Positions 44,089 to 53,024 of a stretch of DNA of 64,000 bases are shown here, piece by piece. How positions within the stretch are numbered: the stretch's first letter is position 1; each line of letters opens with the position of its first letter. The notes under the pieces are model-generated. The model worked only from the letters and a program-made list of their open reading frames with translations, was not told the origin of the DNA and searched no databases. The stretch is from Leyella lascolaii (GTDB lineage: Bacteria; Bacteroidota; Bacteroidia; Bacteroidales; Bacteroidaceae), in contig NZ_LT556050.1 in the NCBI RefSeq assembly GCF_900079775.1, positions 347,381-411,380 on the forward strand, in the 5' to 3' direction. The position numbers and the translations under genes are program-made.

Positions 44089-44619
44089 GTCGTTAATGGC
44101 TCTATACATTGTCCCTGACCGCTCGTCACTCTTCATTCGTATTCAGTCCTGTGCTCAGGATGTTTTCATTGATGCCTTATTGAAGGCGCGGCGGACTGAA
44201 TCAGGAAAAAGCGGGAGACAATATGGCGGCAGAAGTGCGGAAAAAGGATGAAGAGCCTACAATGTGTTTAAAACACAGCTTTTGCGTTCTTATGACCGGC
44301 TCGTGACTGTAATTCCACGCATAACAGCCATCAATACATCAAAACATGCCACATCCAGCCGCATCATCCTGCCACGGCTCAAACGGCAGACATCACATCC
44401 GTCTGTCTTAATCGGAATGCCTCGCTTTATGATTTCACACGCAAACCACACCGGAACATCCCTTACAGACGACACGCGGTATAAAAGACGCATGCCGCAC
44501 TCTTACCTGCCGGACACTCAAAGAACGTCTGAGCCCGGCAGTCTGCGCAAGCCTTGTTCCGCAACAAGCGGAAACACAGCGGTCATTCCTGATTCTTATA
44601 TACCCTATGAGTGAAGGCG
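44089..44619. other. Gene-free stretch
   Basis: Nothing recognisable is seen. Short frames here have no domain or signal features, and no repeat family member was found. Confidence 0.5.
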
Positions 44620-44904
44620 TCAATGTCCTGCCGGTGCGTTGTGAGGTCTCTCCTCCGTGTCCGCGTCTTCATCCTCAAAGTTCGACAGTCCGTCAGCCGA
44701 GCCGTAGATAGCGGCTTTAAAACTCTCCCAATCCTGAAATCCGGCAAGCAACGACAGTCTGTCGAGCGTCTCTTTACCCGGTTTCTCGGCACTTTTGATG
44801 TGTGCGGCTATTTTCTTCAGCACAGCCGGCTTATGCGCATTGTCGTTAAACTTTCTCTCAACTGCCTTGAGCAACATGCTCAATTCCCAATGCTTCCTTT
44901 CCAT
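44620..44904 (-). CDS. Small conserved-looking protein, unknown
   Basis: This 94-residue soluble protein is not recognised. An amphipathic helical N-terminal part (HWELSMLLKAVERKFNDNAHKPAVLKKIAAHIKSA) leads to ETLDRLSLLAGFQDWESFKAAIYG, followed by an acidic, disordered-looking tail (FEDEDADTEERPHN). The composition is that of a real protein, and the leucine-rich helices argue against chance. It is a single minus-strand gene between rplS and the AICAR transformylase gene. Confidence 0.6.
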   Translation of the reverse strand: MERKHWELSMLLKAVERKFNDNAHKPAVLKKIAAHIKSAEKPGKETLDRLSLLAGFQDWESFKAAIYGSADGLSNFEDEDADTEERPHNAPAGH

Positions 44905-45137
44905 ACTACATTACCAACGCTTAAATTCCAGAGCATCGCATTTACGTTCCAGCCTGATTCCACGTCACGTAATGCATGCCTTACAGTGGCATAAACCATT
45001 GCAGCCATACCCTTCGGAAACAGTGGAAAAGTGCTCCGCTCTGTGCCTGCAAAAGTAATACAAACATACGTTTCCGCAAAACAATAAGTGTGAAAAATAA
45101 ACATGCCGCGCTACATCAGCGACAGCCGTTTCCCATA

Positions 45138-45169
45138 TTTGCATATGTCATGAAAAAATCGTAATTTTG
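45138..45169 (+). promoter_or_regulatory. Promoter of the AICAR transformylase gene
   Basis: TTTG (45138-45141) and TAATTTTG (45162-45169) are 20 nt apart, 35 nt before the start codon. No PurR-like operator or riboswitch is recognised. Confidence 0.75.
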
Positions 45170-45204
45170 TCGCCTGAAAACGATTATATTCTCAATATCA
45201 CAAT

Positions 45205-46386
45205 ATGAAAGAATTAGCACTAAAGTACGGATGCAATCCGAACCAGAAACCGTCACGCATCTTCATGACTGAAGGCGAACTGCCGATAGAAGTGCTCAAC
45301 GGGCGACCGGGATATATCAACTTCCTCGACGCGCTCAACTCATGGCAGTTAGTTAAGGAACTCAAAGAGGCAACAGGCATGCCTGCCGCCGCGTCGTTCA
45401 AACACGTCTCACCGGCAGGTGCGGCAATAGGTCTGCCGCTGAGCGACACACTGAAGAAGATTTATTTTGTGGACGATGTGAACATTGAACTTTCACCTCT
45501 CGCATGCGCATATGCAAGAGCGCGCGGAGCCGACAGAATGAGCTCGTACGGTGATTTCGTGGCATTGAGCGACACATGTGACGCCGCTACGGCGACACTA
45601 ATCAAGCGAGAGGTAAGCGACGGTGTGATTGCGCCAGGCTATACTCCTGAAGCTCTCGAGATACTTAAAGGCAAACGCAAAGGCACATACAACGTCATCA
45701 GCATAGACCCTCAATACGTTCCCGAGCCGATAGAGCGCAAACAGGTGTTCGGAATAACATTCGAACAGGGACGGAACGAGATAAAGCTCGACGACCCTGC
45801 GCTCTTTGCGAACATCCCCACAAAGAACAAGACATTCTCGGACGAGGCAAAACGCGACCTCATCATAAGCCTCATCACACTCAAATACACACAGAGCAAC
45901 TCAGTGTGCTACGTGAAAGACGGACAGGCAATAGGCATCGGAGCCGGTCAGCAAAGCCGTATACACTGCACACGCCTTGCCGGAAACAAAGCCGACATAT
46001 GGTGGCTGAGGCAGCATCCGAAAGTAATGGACCTGCCGTTCATTGACGGTATACGCCGCGCAGACCGCGACAACACCATTGATGTGTACATCAGCGATGA
46101 GTACGACGACGTCCTGCGTGAAGGCACATGGCAGCAGTTCTTCAAGGAAAAACCAGAGGTGCTCACGGCAGAGGAGAAAAAAGAGTGGATAGCACGCAAC
46201 ACCGACGTGGCTCTCGGAAGCGACGCGTTCTTCCCGTTCGGTGACAACATCGAGCGCGCACACAAGAGCGGAGTGCGCTACATAGCCCAGGCTGGAGGCT
46301 CAGTACGCGACGACAACGTTATAGAGACCTGTGACAAGTACGACATCGCGATGGCTTTCACAGGTGTGAGACTGTTCCATCATTGA
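45205..46386 (+). CDS. purH: AICAR formyltransferase (PurH C-terminal half only)
   Basis: This 393-residue protein is a stand-alone 5-aminoimidazole-4-carboxamide ribonucleotide transformylase, which transfers formyl from 10-formyl-THF to AICAR. The start is already inside the transformylase domain (LKYGCNPNQKPSRIF, equivalent to RYGENPHQ of fused PurH). The catalytic Lys-His pair is K66-H67 in SFKHVSPAGAA. Further conserved parts are SYGDFVALSD, GAGQQSRIHCTRLAGNKAD, ALGSDAFFPFGDNIERA and GGSVRDDNVIE. It resembles the single-domain clostridial type. The partner cyclohydrolase is 27.5 kb away (17106-17699). Confidence 0.95.
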   Translation: MKELALKYGCNPNQKPSRIFMTEGELPIEVLNGRPGYINFLDALNSWQLVKELKEATGMPAAASFKHVSPAGAAIGLPLSDTLKKIYFVDDVNIELSPLACAYARARGADRMSSYGDFVALSDTCDAATATLIKREVSDGVIAPGYTPEALEILKGKRKGTYNVISIDPQYVPEPIERKQVFGITFEQGRNEIKLDDPALFANIPTKNKTFSDEAKRDLIISLITLKYTQSNSVCYVKDGQAIGIGAGQQSRIHCTRLAGNKADIWWLRQHPKVMDLPFIDGIRRADRDNTIDVYISDEYDDVLREGTWQQFFKEKPEVLTAEEKKEWIARNTDVALGSDAFFPFGDNIERAHKSGVRYIAQAGGSVRDDNVIETCDKYDIAMAFTGVRLFHH

Positions 46387-46405
46387 TCAGAAAACACTTT
46401 TCGGA

Positions 46406-46600
46406 ATGAGCAACGAAATTGATGATATAATAAGCGGAGGCGGACTTGTATTCAAAAAGAAAAGCACCGCTCCCAAGGAAGATGGCAAGGTGAAGACCAA
46501 AGCCAAGAAAAAGAAATACATAACCGGTGCGCACGGCAGCGGCTCTGCACGTCAGAAAGCCAAATACCGGGAGCAGAGGGCTAACAGACACAAGAAATAA
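46406..46600 (+). CDS. Small basic protein, unknown
   Basis: This 64-residue, very lysine-rich protein has a short acidic start (MSNEIDDIISGGGLVFKKK), then KTKAKKKKYITGAHGSGSARQKAKYREQRANRHKK. No fold is recognised; it could bind nucleic acid. It follows the AICAR transformylase by 19 bp on the same strand, so it may share its transcript. Low complexity makes a chance frame possible, but the ordered acidic-to-basic layout and close spacing favour a gene. Confidence 0.5.
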   Translation: MSNEIDDIISGGGLVFKKKSTAPKEDGKVKTKAKKKKYITGAHGSGSARQKAKYREQRANRHKK

Positions 46601-46653
46601 CACGGACGTGTCTGCACTTTATGTCATCATGCTCTGGACGAAACACTCATAAG

Positions 46654-46693
46654 CGAATATGGCTGCAACCTCTTCAGATTGCAGCCATATTCG
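46654..46693. terminator. Bidirectional hairpin between convergent genes
   Basis: A perfect 15-bp stem CGAATATGGCTGCAA (46654-46668) pairs with 46679-46693 around a 10-nt loop. It lies between the convergent small basic gene and the M23 peptidase gene. No long T tract follows. Confidence 0.65.
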
Positions 46694-46785
46694 TATCATC
46701 ACATTATTTATATATAGCGGCATGTGATGACCCGACTTACGCCGTCACATGCCTCACTGCCTCATCGCGCCCCGCAGCCTATCCG

Positions 46786-47940
46786 CTATGTGCGGGATGA
46801 CGGACTTTTTCCCTGCGCGTAGTAGTTCTTGCGTGAGCTTACCTTGCCGCTCTTGTTTAGTGTCAGCGTCGCCTGCTGAAGCGTTCTGTTGGCACAATCG
46901 AACACAACGGTAGGATTGAGCCGTTTTCCTCTGAACGAAATCTCGAAATGCAGATGCTCCGTTGTGGCGCGTCCGGTGCGTCCGGTAAGCCCTATCACCT
47001 GTCCGGCTTTTACCTTGTCACCCACCTTAACCATGTTTTCGGACTGATGACTGTAAAGCGTCTCAAATCCGTACGCGTGCTTTATCACAATACAGTTGCC
47101 GTATCCGTAATACGGTCCGGAGCGTGTCACCACTCCGTCGAACGCCGCCACAATCTCGTCATTCGGCTTTGTCTTCAGGTCCACACCCGAATGTCTGCGC
47201 CGTCCGCCATAAGGACTGATAACCTTGGCACCCGGCAACGGGAACGCCCAATTGCCCTCATCAAGGTCGGAGAGGTTGAGCTCGAACTTCGATTCAGTCT
47301 CGAACGGGTCGTCATCCATGCTTTCCGCCGCCATCAGGACATTTGCTCCTGACGAAGATGTCACGTCAACATACGAGCCGTTACGCTTGCACATCAATGT
47401 CTGTTTGCGCAACCTGTGACTGTTTATGTTTATTATCGTCGACGGATTTATCCTGCATCCGTTCACCATAATGGAAAAGTCGCAGAACGTCTTTCCCTCA
47501 CCGGTGCCGACAAAAGCTATCGTATGCCCCGCCTTCACCTTCTGACCGACCTTCACTACGTTGCTCTTGTTGTTCGCATACACGGTCTCGAGTCCGTTGC
47601 GATGGCGCACCACGATGACGTTTCTCATTCCGTCGTGATGCCGCGAGAGCCTTACCACACCGTCGAACATGGCTTTCACCGCATCGCCTTCCTTCGTCTC
47701 TATCCTCAACACATTGTCATCCTGCAGCGTGGCTTTGCCTACCGGCAACGGAAAAGAATAGTCATTGTCCTTCACGGAAGAGAAATCCACGCTGAAAGCA
47801 TCCGAACGGCTGAACAGTCCGGGCGTCTCTATGCTAATCTGCTGCTGCTCCGCCGCAGTGAACTTATACTTCACCGGAGCGGCTGCCGTCAGTGTAACAA
47901 CAAATGATATCAGAAGAAACAGTTGTCTTAGTATACTCAT
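46786..47940 (-). CDS. M23-family peptidase with a degenerate duplicate domain
   Basis: This 384-residue exported protein has a signal peptide (LFLLISFVVTLTAAA) and two tandem M23 (LytM) domains. The second is complete: HSGVD (H250, D254), SHQ with H298 and HLHFE with H329/H331, so it should cut peptidoglycan peptides. The first (about residues 61-170) keeps the fold (SFPLPVGKA, VVKVGQKVKAGHTIAFVGTGEG) but has no HxxxD, and FCDFSI replaces HLHFE, so it cannot bind zinc. It is the last of the hpt-adk-obg-pgeF run, 137 bp after pgeF. The inactive copy may be regulatory. Confidence 0.9.
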   Translation of the reverse strand: MSILRQLFLLISFVVTLTAAAPVKYKFTAAEQQQISIETPGLFSRSDAFSVDFSSVKDNDYSFPLPVGKATLQDDNVLRIETKEGDAVKAMFDGVVRLSRHHDGMRNVIVVRHRNGLETVYANNKSNVVKVGQKVKAGHTIAFVGTGEGKTFCDFSIMVNGCRINPSTIININSHRLRKQTLMCKRNGSYVDVTSSSGANVLMAAESMDDDPFETESKFELNLSDLDEGNWAFPLPGAKVISPYGGRRRHSGVDLKTKPNDEIVAAFDGVVTRSGPYYGYGNCIVIKHAYGFETLYSHQSENMVKVGDKVKAGQVIGLTGRTGRATTEHLHFEISFRGKRLNPTVVFDCANRTLQQATLTLNKSGKVSSRKNYYAQGKSPSSRT

Positions 47941-48077
47941 CGTCAGTAAATTGTTTGTAGTTTAAGATAAACAGACTGCGGACATCGGTATTGGAACATA
48001 TGCCCGTAGAATCCGCCCGCACTGTTTTTTAAAGGGAAACAAGCCGTCTGAGACGGCTCAGACATATCCGCGCCGTG

Positions 48078-48887
48078 TCACTGACGCAGGTATATCGCAT
48101 TGAAAATACGGCCAGACTCCGTTCCGAGTCTGCGTGCCGAGAAGTAGTCGTCAGCGTTTTTGAAGGTGCATATTCCGCACGAATATATGTTGCCGTCATC
48201 GACTCCCGACTCCACCATCTGCATGCGGTTGCATCCGGGAAGGTCTATATGCCACTTCCCTTTCCTGCAACTGATGCCCTGCATGTCAAAACCGGCAGCA
48301 CAGAATCTGTCATACACCTCTTCGCCGACCTCAAAACTGTCAAGCGATATGCCCGGTCCTATAACCGCCTTCAAGCGTGAGGCGTCAGTACCGTATACCG
48401 CGTTCATCTCCACAATTGCCTTCTGTACGATACGCATCACAGTCCCCCGCCATCCGGCATGGACGGCACACACAGCATGATTGTACGCATCATAAAGAAG
48501 CACTGGTATGCAGTCGGCAGTGGATACGCCTATGCACACACCTCTCACAGAGGTCATCAGAGCATCCACACCTTCCAGCACCATGTGCCGGGTGCGGCTG
48601 CCCAGTTCAAGAAATTCGGGTCCTATCACCCTTGTTTCAGTACCGTGCGTCTGATGAGGCATCACAATGTGACTGCCGTCTATACCGAGCGCATCGCTCA
48701 AAGCCTCACGGTTGCGGCGCACGCAGTCCTCATCATCACCGCAATAAGCGTTTATACTGAAACCGGAATAGGCTCCCTTTCCACATCCGCCGTGGCGTGT
48801 TGTGCTGAACGCCACGACCTCATCTGCGACGTCATAATACGTTATGACAGGCGGCTCAATCATCCGTATCCTCTTCGTCGTACTCAA
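48078..48887 (-). CDS. pgeF: Peptidoglycan editing factor PgeF (YfiH/LACC1 family)
   Basis: This 269-residue YfiH-family protein has [29 protein letters not shown] and [19 protein letters not shown], with the Cys/His metal-site residues. In E. coli PgeF removes mis-incorporated amino acids from UDP-MurNAc; related enzymes act on nucleosides and phenols. The start overlaps the 3' end of obg by 32 bp; a second in-frame ATG at 48863 reduces the overlap to 8 bp. The link to wall quality control agrees with the M23 gene next in line. Confidence 0.9.
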   Translation of the reverse strand: MSTTKRIRMIEPPVITYYDVADEVVAFSTTRHGGCGKGAYSGFSINAYCGDDEDCVRRNREALSDALGIDGSHIVMPHQTHGTETRVIGPEFLELGSRTRHMVLEGVDALMTSVRGVCIGVSTADCIPVLLYDAYNHAVCAVHAGWRGTVMRIVQKAIVEMNAVYGTDASRLKAVIGPGISLDSFEVGEEVYDRFCAAGFDMQGISCRKGKWHIDLPGCNRMQMVESGVDDGNIYSCGICTFKNADDYFSARRLGTESGRIFNAIYLRQ

Positions 48888-50025
48888 AATCGTCGAGGTC
48901 CTCTATCTCGTCCTCGTCAATATATATTATCTCGTCCTCGCCCTCAGCCTGCATCTCCGCCGCGAAACGGCTCATGTCCTTGTCACGGTGTACGAGATTG
49001 TCCTCGGCGATGATGCCCTGCAGCTTGTTGCTCTCGCTGTTGAGCTCACGCCACAGCACGTCTTTCAGCTCGTTGAGCCCCATGCCTGTTACAGACGAAA
49101 TGAACACCACGGGCACATCCTCCGGCAAAGTGTCACGCAGCATATCTATGAGCTCATCGTCCAGAAGGTCGCATTTGGTCACGGCAAGCACGCGGTGTTT
49201 GTCGAGCATGTCAGGATTGAACTGTCTCAGCTCGTTAAGAAGTATCTCATATTCGCGCTTTATGTCGTCGGTGTCTCCGGGCACCATGAACAGCAGAAGC
49301 GAGTTGCGCTCGATGTGACGGAGAAATCTCAGACCGAGTCCTTTGCCCTCGCTCGCACCTTCTATTATTCCCGGGATGTCCGCCATGACGAACGACTGCC
49401 TGTCATGATAGCCCACAATGCCGAGCGACGGCTCGAGCGTTGTGAACGGATAGTTGGCTATCTTCGGTCTCGCGCTCGACAGAGAAGAGAGCAGTGTCGA
49501 CTTTCCCGCGTTGGGAAATCCCACGAGTCCCACATCCGCAAGCAGCTTCAGCTCGAGTATGATGGTCATTTCCTCCATCGGCTCACCGGGCTGCGCGAAT
49601 CGCGGAGTCTGGTTGGTGGCACTGCGGAACTGGAAATTGCCCAGTCCGCCGCGTCCTCCCTTGAGCAGCAGCACCTCCTGTCCGTGATAGGTGACGTCGC
49701 ACACATACTTTCCCGTCTCGGCGTTATACACCACCGTTCCGCACGGAACGTCAATATAAACATCCTTTCCGTCCTTGCCGTGACACTTGTCTCTGCCGCC
49801 GTTTCCACCGTGTTCGGCAAACACGTGACGCTGATATTTAAGATGCAGCAGAGTCCAGTAATTGTGGTTGCCGCGCAGGTATATGTTTCCTCCCCGTCCG
49901 CCGTCGCCTCCGTCGGGACCGCCGTTGGGCTGATATTTGATGTGCCGCAGGTGCATGGAGCCACGTCCACCTTTTCCCGAGCGGCAATATATCTTCACGT
50001 AATCTACAAAGTTGGATTCTGCCAT
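48856..50025 (-). CDS. obg: Ribosome-assembly GTPase Obg
   Basis: This 389-residue Obg/CgtA has a glycine-rich N-terminal Obg domain (residues about 1-160, [27 protein letters not shown]). The G domain follows with G1 [10 protein letters not shown]3 [16 protein letters not shown] and G4 TKCD. A strongly acidic tail ([20 protein letters not shown], then EEDTDD) ends the protein. Obg acts in 50S maturation and stress responses. It lies 29 bp after adk. Confidence 0.97.
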   Translation of the reverse strand: MAESNFVDYVKIYCRSGKGGRGSMHLRHIKYQPNGGPDGGDGGRGGNIYLRGNHNYWTLLHLKYQRHVFAEHGGNGGRDKCHGKDGKDVYIDVPCGTVVYNAETGKYVCDVTYHGQEVLLLKGGRGGLGNFQFRSATNQTPRFAQPGEPMEEMTIILELKLLADVGLVGFPNAGKSTLLSSLSSARPKIANYPFTTLEPSLGIVGYHDRQSFVMADIPGIIEGASEGKGLGLRFLRHIERNSLLLFMVPGDTDDIKREYEILLNELRQFNPDMLDKHRVLAVTKCDLLDDELIDMLRDTLPEDVPVVFISSVTGMGLNELKDVLWRELNSESNKLQGIIAEDNLVHRDKDMSRFAAEMQAEGEDEIIYIDEDEIEDLDDFEYDEEDTDD

Positions 50026-50054
50026 ATCTTGTTTTCAGTGTGTTGGTGTTCTTG

Positions 50055-50627
50055 TCAGATATTGTCGATAACAGCGCATATGTCAGCGAAGATGCGGTCG
50101 AGCTCACCATATCCGTTGATGTGATGATGCAGCCCTTCGCTCTTATACCACTCTATGAGCGGTGCCGTCTGTGTGGAATACACCTTCAGACGCTTATTTA
50201 TTGTCTCCTCGTTGTCGTCCGTACGACCCGACTCCTGTCCGCGCTTTATCAGCCTTTCCATCAGCTTGTCCTCCGGAACGTCGAGCTCTATCATCGCAGC
50301 CACGTTGTGTCCGCGTTCGGCAAGCATTGTCTTGAGAGCCTCAGCCTGCGGTATGGTGCGCGGGAATCCGTCGAAGATGACACCCTTATGCTCCTTGCCG
50401 AAGCTGTCGTAGACACTTGCGAGAATGTCTATCATCAGCGCGTCGGGTATGAGCTGTCCGTTGTCAATGTATCCCTTGGCTGTCTTGCCCAGCTCCGTGC
50501 CGTTCTTTATCTCATTGCGCAGCACGTCACCGGTAGAAATATGGTTGAATCCATACTTCTTGATCATCAGGTCACTCTGTGTGCCCTTGCCTGAACCCGG
50601 GGCACCGAAAATCACGATATTCTTCAT
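50055..50627 (-). CDS. adk: Adenylate kinase
   Basis: This 190-residue adenylate kinase interconverts 2 ADP with ATP and AMP. P-loop GAPGSGKGT is at residues 8-16, followed by ISTGDVLRNEI, FDGFPRT and a short LID (SGRTDDNEETINKR) with no zinc cysteines, the short form found in Bacteroidetes. ATG 50627 (MKNIVIFGAPG) is the canonical start; an in-frame ATG at 50660 would add 11 residues before the first strand. It lies 83 bp after hpt. Confidence 0.97.
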   Translation of the reverse strand: MKNIVIFGAPGSGKGTQSDLMIKKYGFNHISTGDVLRNEIKNGTELGKTAKGYIDNGQLIPDALMIDILASVYDSFGKEHKGVIFDGFPRTIPQAEALKTMLAERGHNVAAMIELDVPEDKLMERLIKRGQESGRTDDNEETINKRLKVYSTQTAPLIEWYKSEGLHHHINGYGELDRIFADICAVIDNI

Positions 50628-50710
50628 CTTTATGTTTTGATTGAAATTATATGTATACATGCGTAGCGCGCTCCAGCCATCACACGATGCCCGGACACGT
50701 CCGCATCAGG

Positions 50711-51253
50711 TTATTCCTCCACAAGCGTATATATGTCGCGCAGGTTGCGTCCCTGCTGGTCGTAGTCGAGCCCGTAGCCCAGAATGAAGTCGTTGGGTAT
50801 CTTCATCGCCACATAATCCACGTCGAGCGGCACCTTCAGACGTTCCGGCTTGAGCAGCAGCGTGCATATGTGTATGGACTCGGGATTGCGCGTCCCGAGC
50901 GACTCTATCATGCGTTTCACCGTCAGTCCGGTCTCCACGATGTCCTCCACTATTATCACCGTGCGCCCTGTCAGGTCTTCGTTTATGCCTATCACTTCCT
51001 TTATCCGCCCGGTAGAGGTGGTGCCCTGATAGGATGCCAGTTTCACAAACGAAATCTCACACGGTATTGTTATCATTCTCATGAGGTCAGCCGCAAATAC
51101 AAACGAACCGTTCAGCACTGCGAGCAACAGAGGATTTTTCCCCGCCATGTCGGCGTTTATCTTGTCTGCCACAGCCTTGACGCGCTTCAATATCTCAGCT
51201 TCCGGTATGGACGTTCTGAACGTCTTGTCCTTTATTCTTACCGTACTGTCCAT
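50711..51253 (-). CDS. hpt: Hypoxanthine phosphoribosyltransferase
   Basis: This 180-residue type I phosphoribosyltransferase salvages hypoxanthine/guanine to IMP/GMP. The PRPP loop VIIVEDIVETGLT, the upstream LLAVLNGSFVFAADLMR and the flexible-loop SYQGTTSTG are intact. The C-terminal VAMKIPNDFILGYGLDYDQQGRNLRDIY matches the purine-specificity region. It heads the minus-strand hpt-adk-obg-pgeF run; a TAAATTTG box at 51277-51284 (minus) lies 24 nt upstream. Confidence 0.95.
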   Translation of the reverse strand: MDSTVRIKDKTFRTSIPEAEILKRVKAVADKINADMAGKNPLLLAVLNGSFVFAADLMRMITIPCEISFVKLASYQGTTSTGRIKEVIGINEDLTGRTVIIVEDIVETGLTVKRMIESLGTRNPESIHICTLLLKPERLKVPLDVDYVAMKIPNDFILGYGLDYDQQGRNLRDIYTLVEE

Positions 51254-51459
51254 GGTGTTTAATTTATATTTGCCCGCAAATTTACAAAAAATATGCCGAA
51301 CGTTGCAGGCTCTTTACATTTATTTCGGATTTTTACAGCGGCGCGCACCGCACATCCCCCAGTCCTCTCACGCTCCCCACGCCCTATGGCAGGCTCTCCG
51401 CGGACTTTCCGGCGCAGGAAGGCGGCATGCCGGCAAAGCCCCGAAAAAAAGACCAAATT

Positions 51460-51491
51460 ATTGTCGGGCACGAATTTATTTTGTATCTTTG
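51460..51491 (+). promoter_or_regulatory. Promoter giving a near-leaderless nnr transcript
   Basis: ATTG (51460-51463) and TATCTTTG (51484-51491) are 20 nt apart. The ATG at 51498 comes only six bases after the -7 box, where transcription itself should begin. Confidence 0.6.
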
Positions 51492-51497
51492 CCCCGT

Positions 51498-53024
51498 ATG
51501 AAGATATTTACTGGCTCACAGATTCATGAGCTCGACAAATATACAATAGAGCACGAACCGGTCAAGTCGGTTGACTTGATGGAGCGTGCCGCCAAAGCCA
51601 TCACCGCCGCCATAACGGATGAATGGCCCTCCGATAAGAATGTCATAGTGTTTGCAGGTCCGGGAAACAACGGAGGAGACGCCCTCGCGGTGGCACGAAT
51701 GCTGCTCGACAGAGGATATGATGTCGCCGTATGGCTGTTCAACATAGGCAACCGTCTTTCCGAAGACTGCGCCGAAAACCGCAGACGGCTCACCGCTCAC
51801 AGTCTCATGAAGAAGTTCACGGAGGTGACAACCGACTTCGACCCGCCGAGACTCGACTCGGGCACGCTGCTCATAGACGGACTGTTCGGCTCCGGACTCA
51901 ACCGTCCGCTCACAGGAGGATTCGCCTCTCTCGTGAAATACATCAACCAGTCACATGCCACGGTGATAAGCATCGACGTGCCGTCAGGACTCATGACCGA
52001 GGACAACACAGCCAACGTGCAAGCCAACATCGTCAGGGCACACACCACACTGACACTGCATCAGAAGAAGCTCGCCATGATGTTCGCTGACACACAGCCT
52101 TTCCTCGGACGGGTGAAAGTGCTCGACATCGGACTGTCGGAAGAGTTCATAAGAGACGCTTCATGCCGGTATACCACGGCAGAAGAGGCTGACATAAAGG
52201 GAAACATCATAAGACGAGACCCCTTCGCGCACAAAGGCGCCATGGGGCACGCACTCCTCATAGCCGGAAGCTACGGCATGGCGGGAGCCGCAGTGCTTGC
52301 TGCGGAAGCCTGCATGCGCTCCGGAGCGGGCAAGACCACCGTGCTTACGCCAGACTGCAACCGCTCCATCATACAGACGGCAATACCCGAAGCCATAATG
52401 AGAGAGACCCGCAGCGGGAGGTGTTTCACCGAAGCCGTAGACACCGAAGCATACAACGCCGTGGCAATAGGTCCGGGACTGGGCACCGACGAGGACACGG
52501 CTGTCGCGCTCATGGCACAGCTCAGACGCACGGCATGCCCCATAGTGCTCGACGCCGACGCGCTCAACATCATAGCAGCCCACCGCACATGGATGCAGCA
52601 CCTGCCCGCAGGACTCATCCTTACGCCCCACCCAGGAGAGATGGACCGCCTGTGCGGCAACAAGTCACAGAGCGGATACGAACGGCTCGAAGCGGCATGC
52701 GACATGGCGCAACGCCTTCAGGCTCACATCATTCTCAAGGGTCACCACTCCGCACTGTGCGCGCCAGACGGCAGCGTGACGTTCAACACCACAGGCAACG
52801 CGGGCATGGCGACAGCCGGAAGCGGCGATGTGCTCACAGGAATAATAGCAGGACTGCTGGCGAGAGGGTATCAAAGCGCACGCGCGTGCCTCACCGCCAT
52901 GTATCTGCACGGACTCGCAGGCGACATCGCGGCACGGCAGACAGGCGAGGAAAGCCTCATGGCGAGCGACATAATAAGACACATTCCACACGCATTCAAA
53001 CAACTAACCGACGATAGACAATGA
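51498..53024 (+). CDS. nnr: Bifunctional NAD(P)HX epimerase/dehydratase
   Basis: This 508-residue fusion repairs hydrated NADH/NADPH. The N-terminal YjeF_N epimerase (residues about 1-215) shows AGPGNNGGDALAVARML and IDGLFGSGLNRPL. The C-terminal ADP-dependent dehydratase (about 225-500) shows KGAMGHALLIAGSYGMAGAA, AIGPGLGTDEDT, LTPHPGEMDRL and GNAGMATAGSGDVLTGIIAGLLARG. Both halves look complete. The start at 51498 gives the canonical MKIFTGSQIHELD; longer in-frame readings run antisense through hpt. It overlaps the next gene by 4 bp. Confidence 0.95.
   Translation: MKIFTGSQIHELDKYTIEHEPVKSVDLMERAAKAITAAITDEWPSDKNVIVFAGPGNNGGDALAVARMLLDRGYDVAVWLFNIGNRLSEDCAENRRRLTAHSLMKKFTEVTTDFDPPRLDSGTLLIDGLFGSGLNRPLTGGFASLVKYINQSHATVISIDVPSGLMTEDNTANVQANIVRAHTTLTLHQKKLAMMFADTQPFLGRVKVLDIGLSEEFIRDASCRYTTAEEADIKGNIIRRDPFAHKGAMGHALLIAGSYGMAGAAVLAAEACMRSGAGKTTVLTPDCNRSIIQTAIPEAIMRETRSGRCFTEAVDTEAYNAVAIGPGLGTDEDTAVALMAQLRRTACPIVLDADALNIIAAHRTWMQHLPAGLILTPHPGEMDRLCGNKSQSGYERLEAACDMAQRLQAHIILKGHHSALCAPDGSVTFNTTGNAGMATAGSGDVLTGIIAGLLARGYQSARACLTAMYLHGLAGDIAARQTGEESLMASDIIRHIPHAFKQLTDDRQ

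Noticed and set aside
44009-44251. 80-codon frame starting at the rplS stop
   Set aside because: Runs through the rplS terminator hairpin and has no features.
48844-50124. 426-codon plus-strand frame opposite obg
   Set aside because: Shadow of obg, whose motifs are unequivocal.
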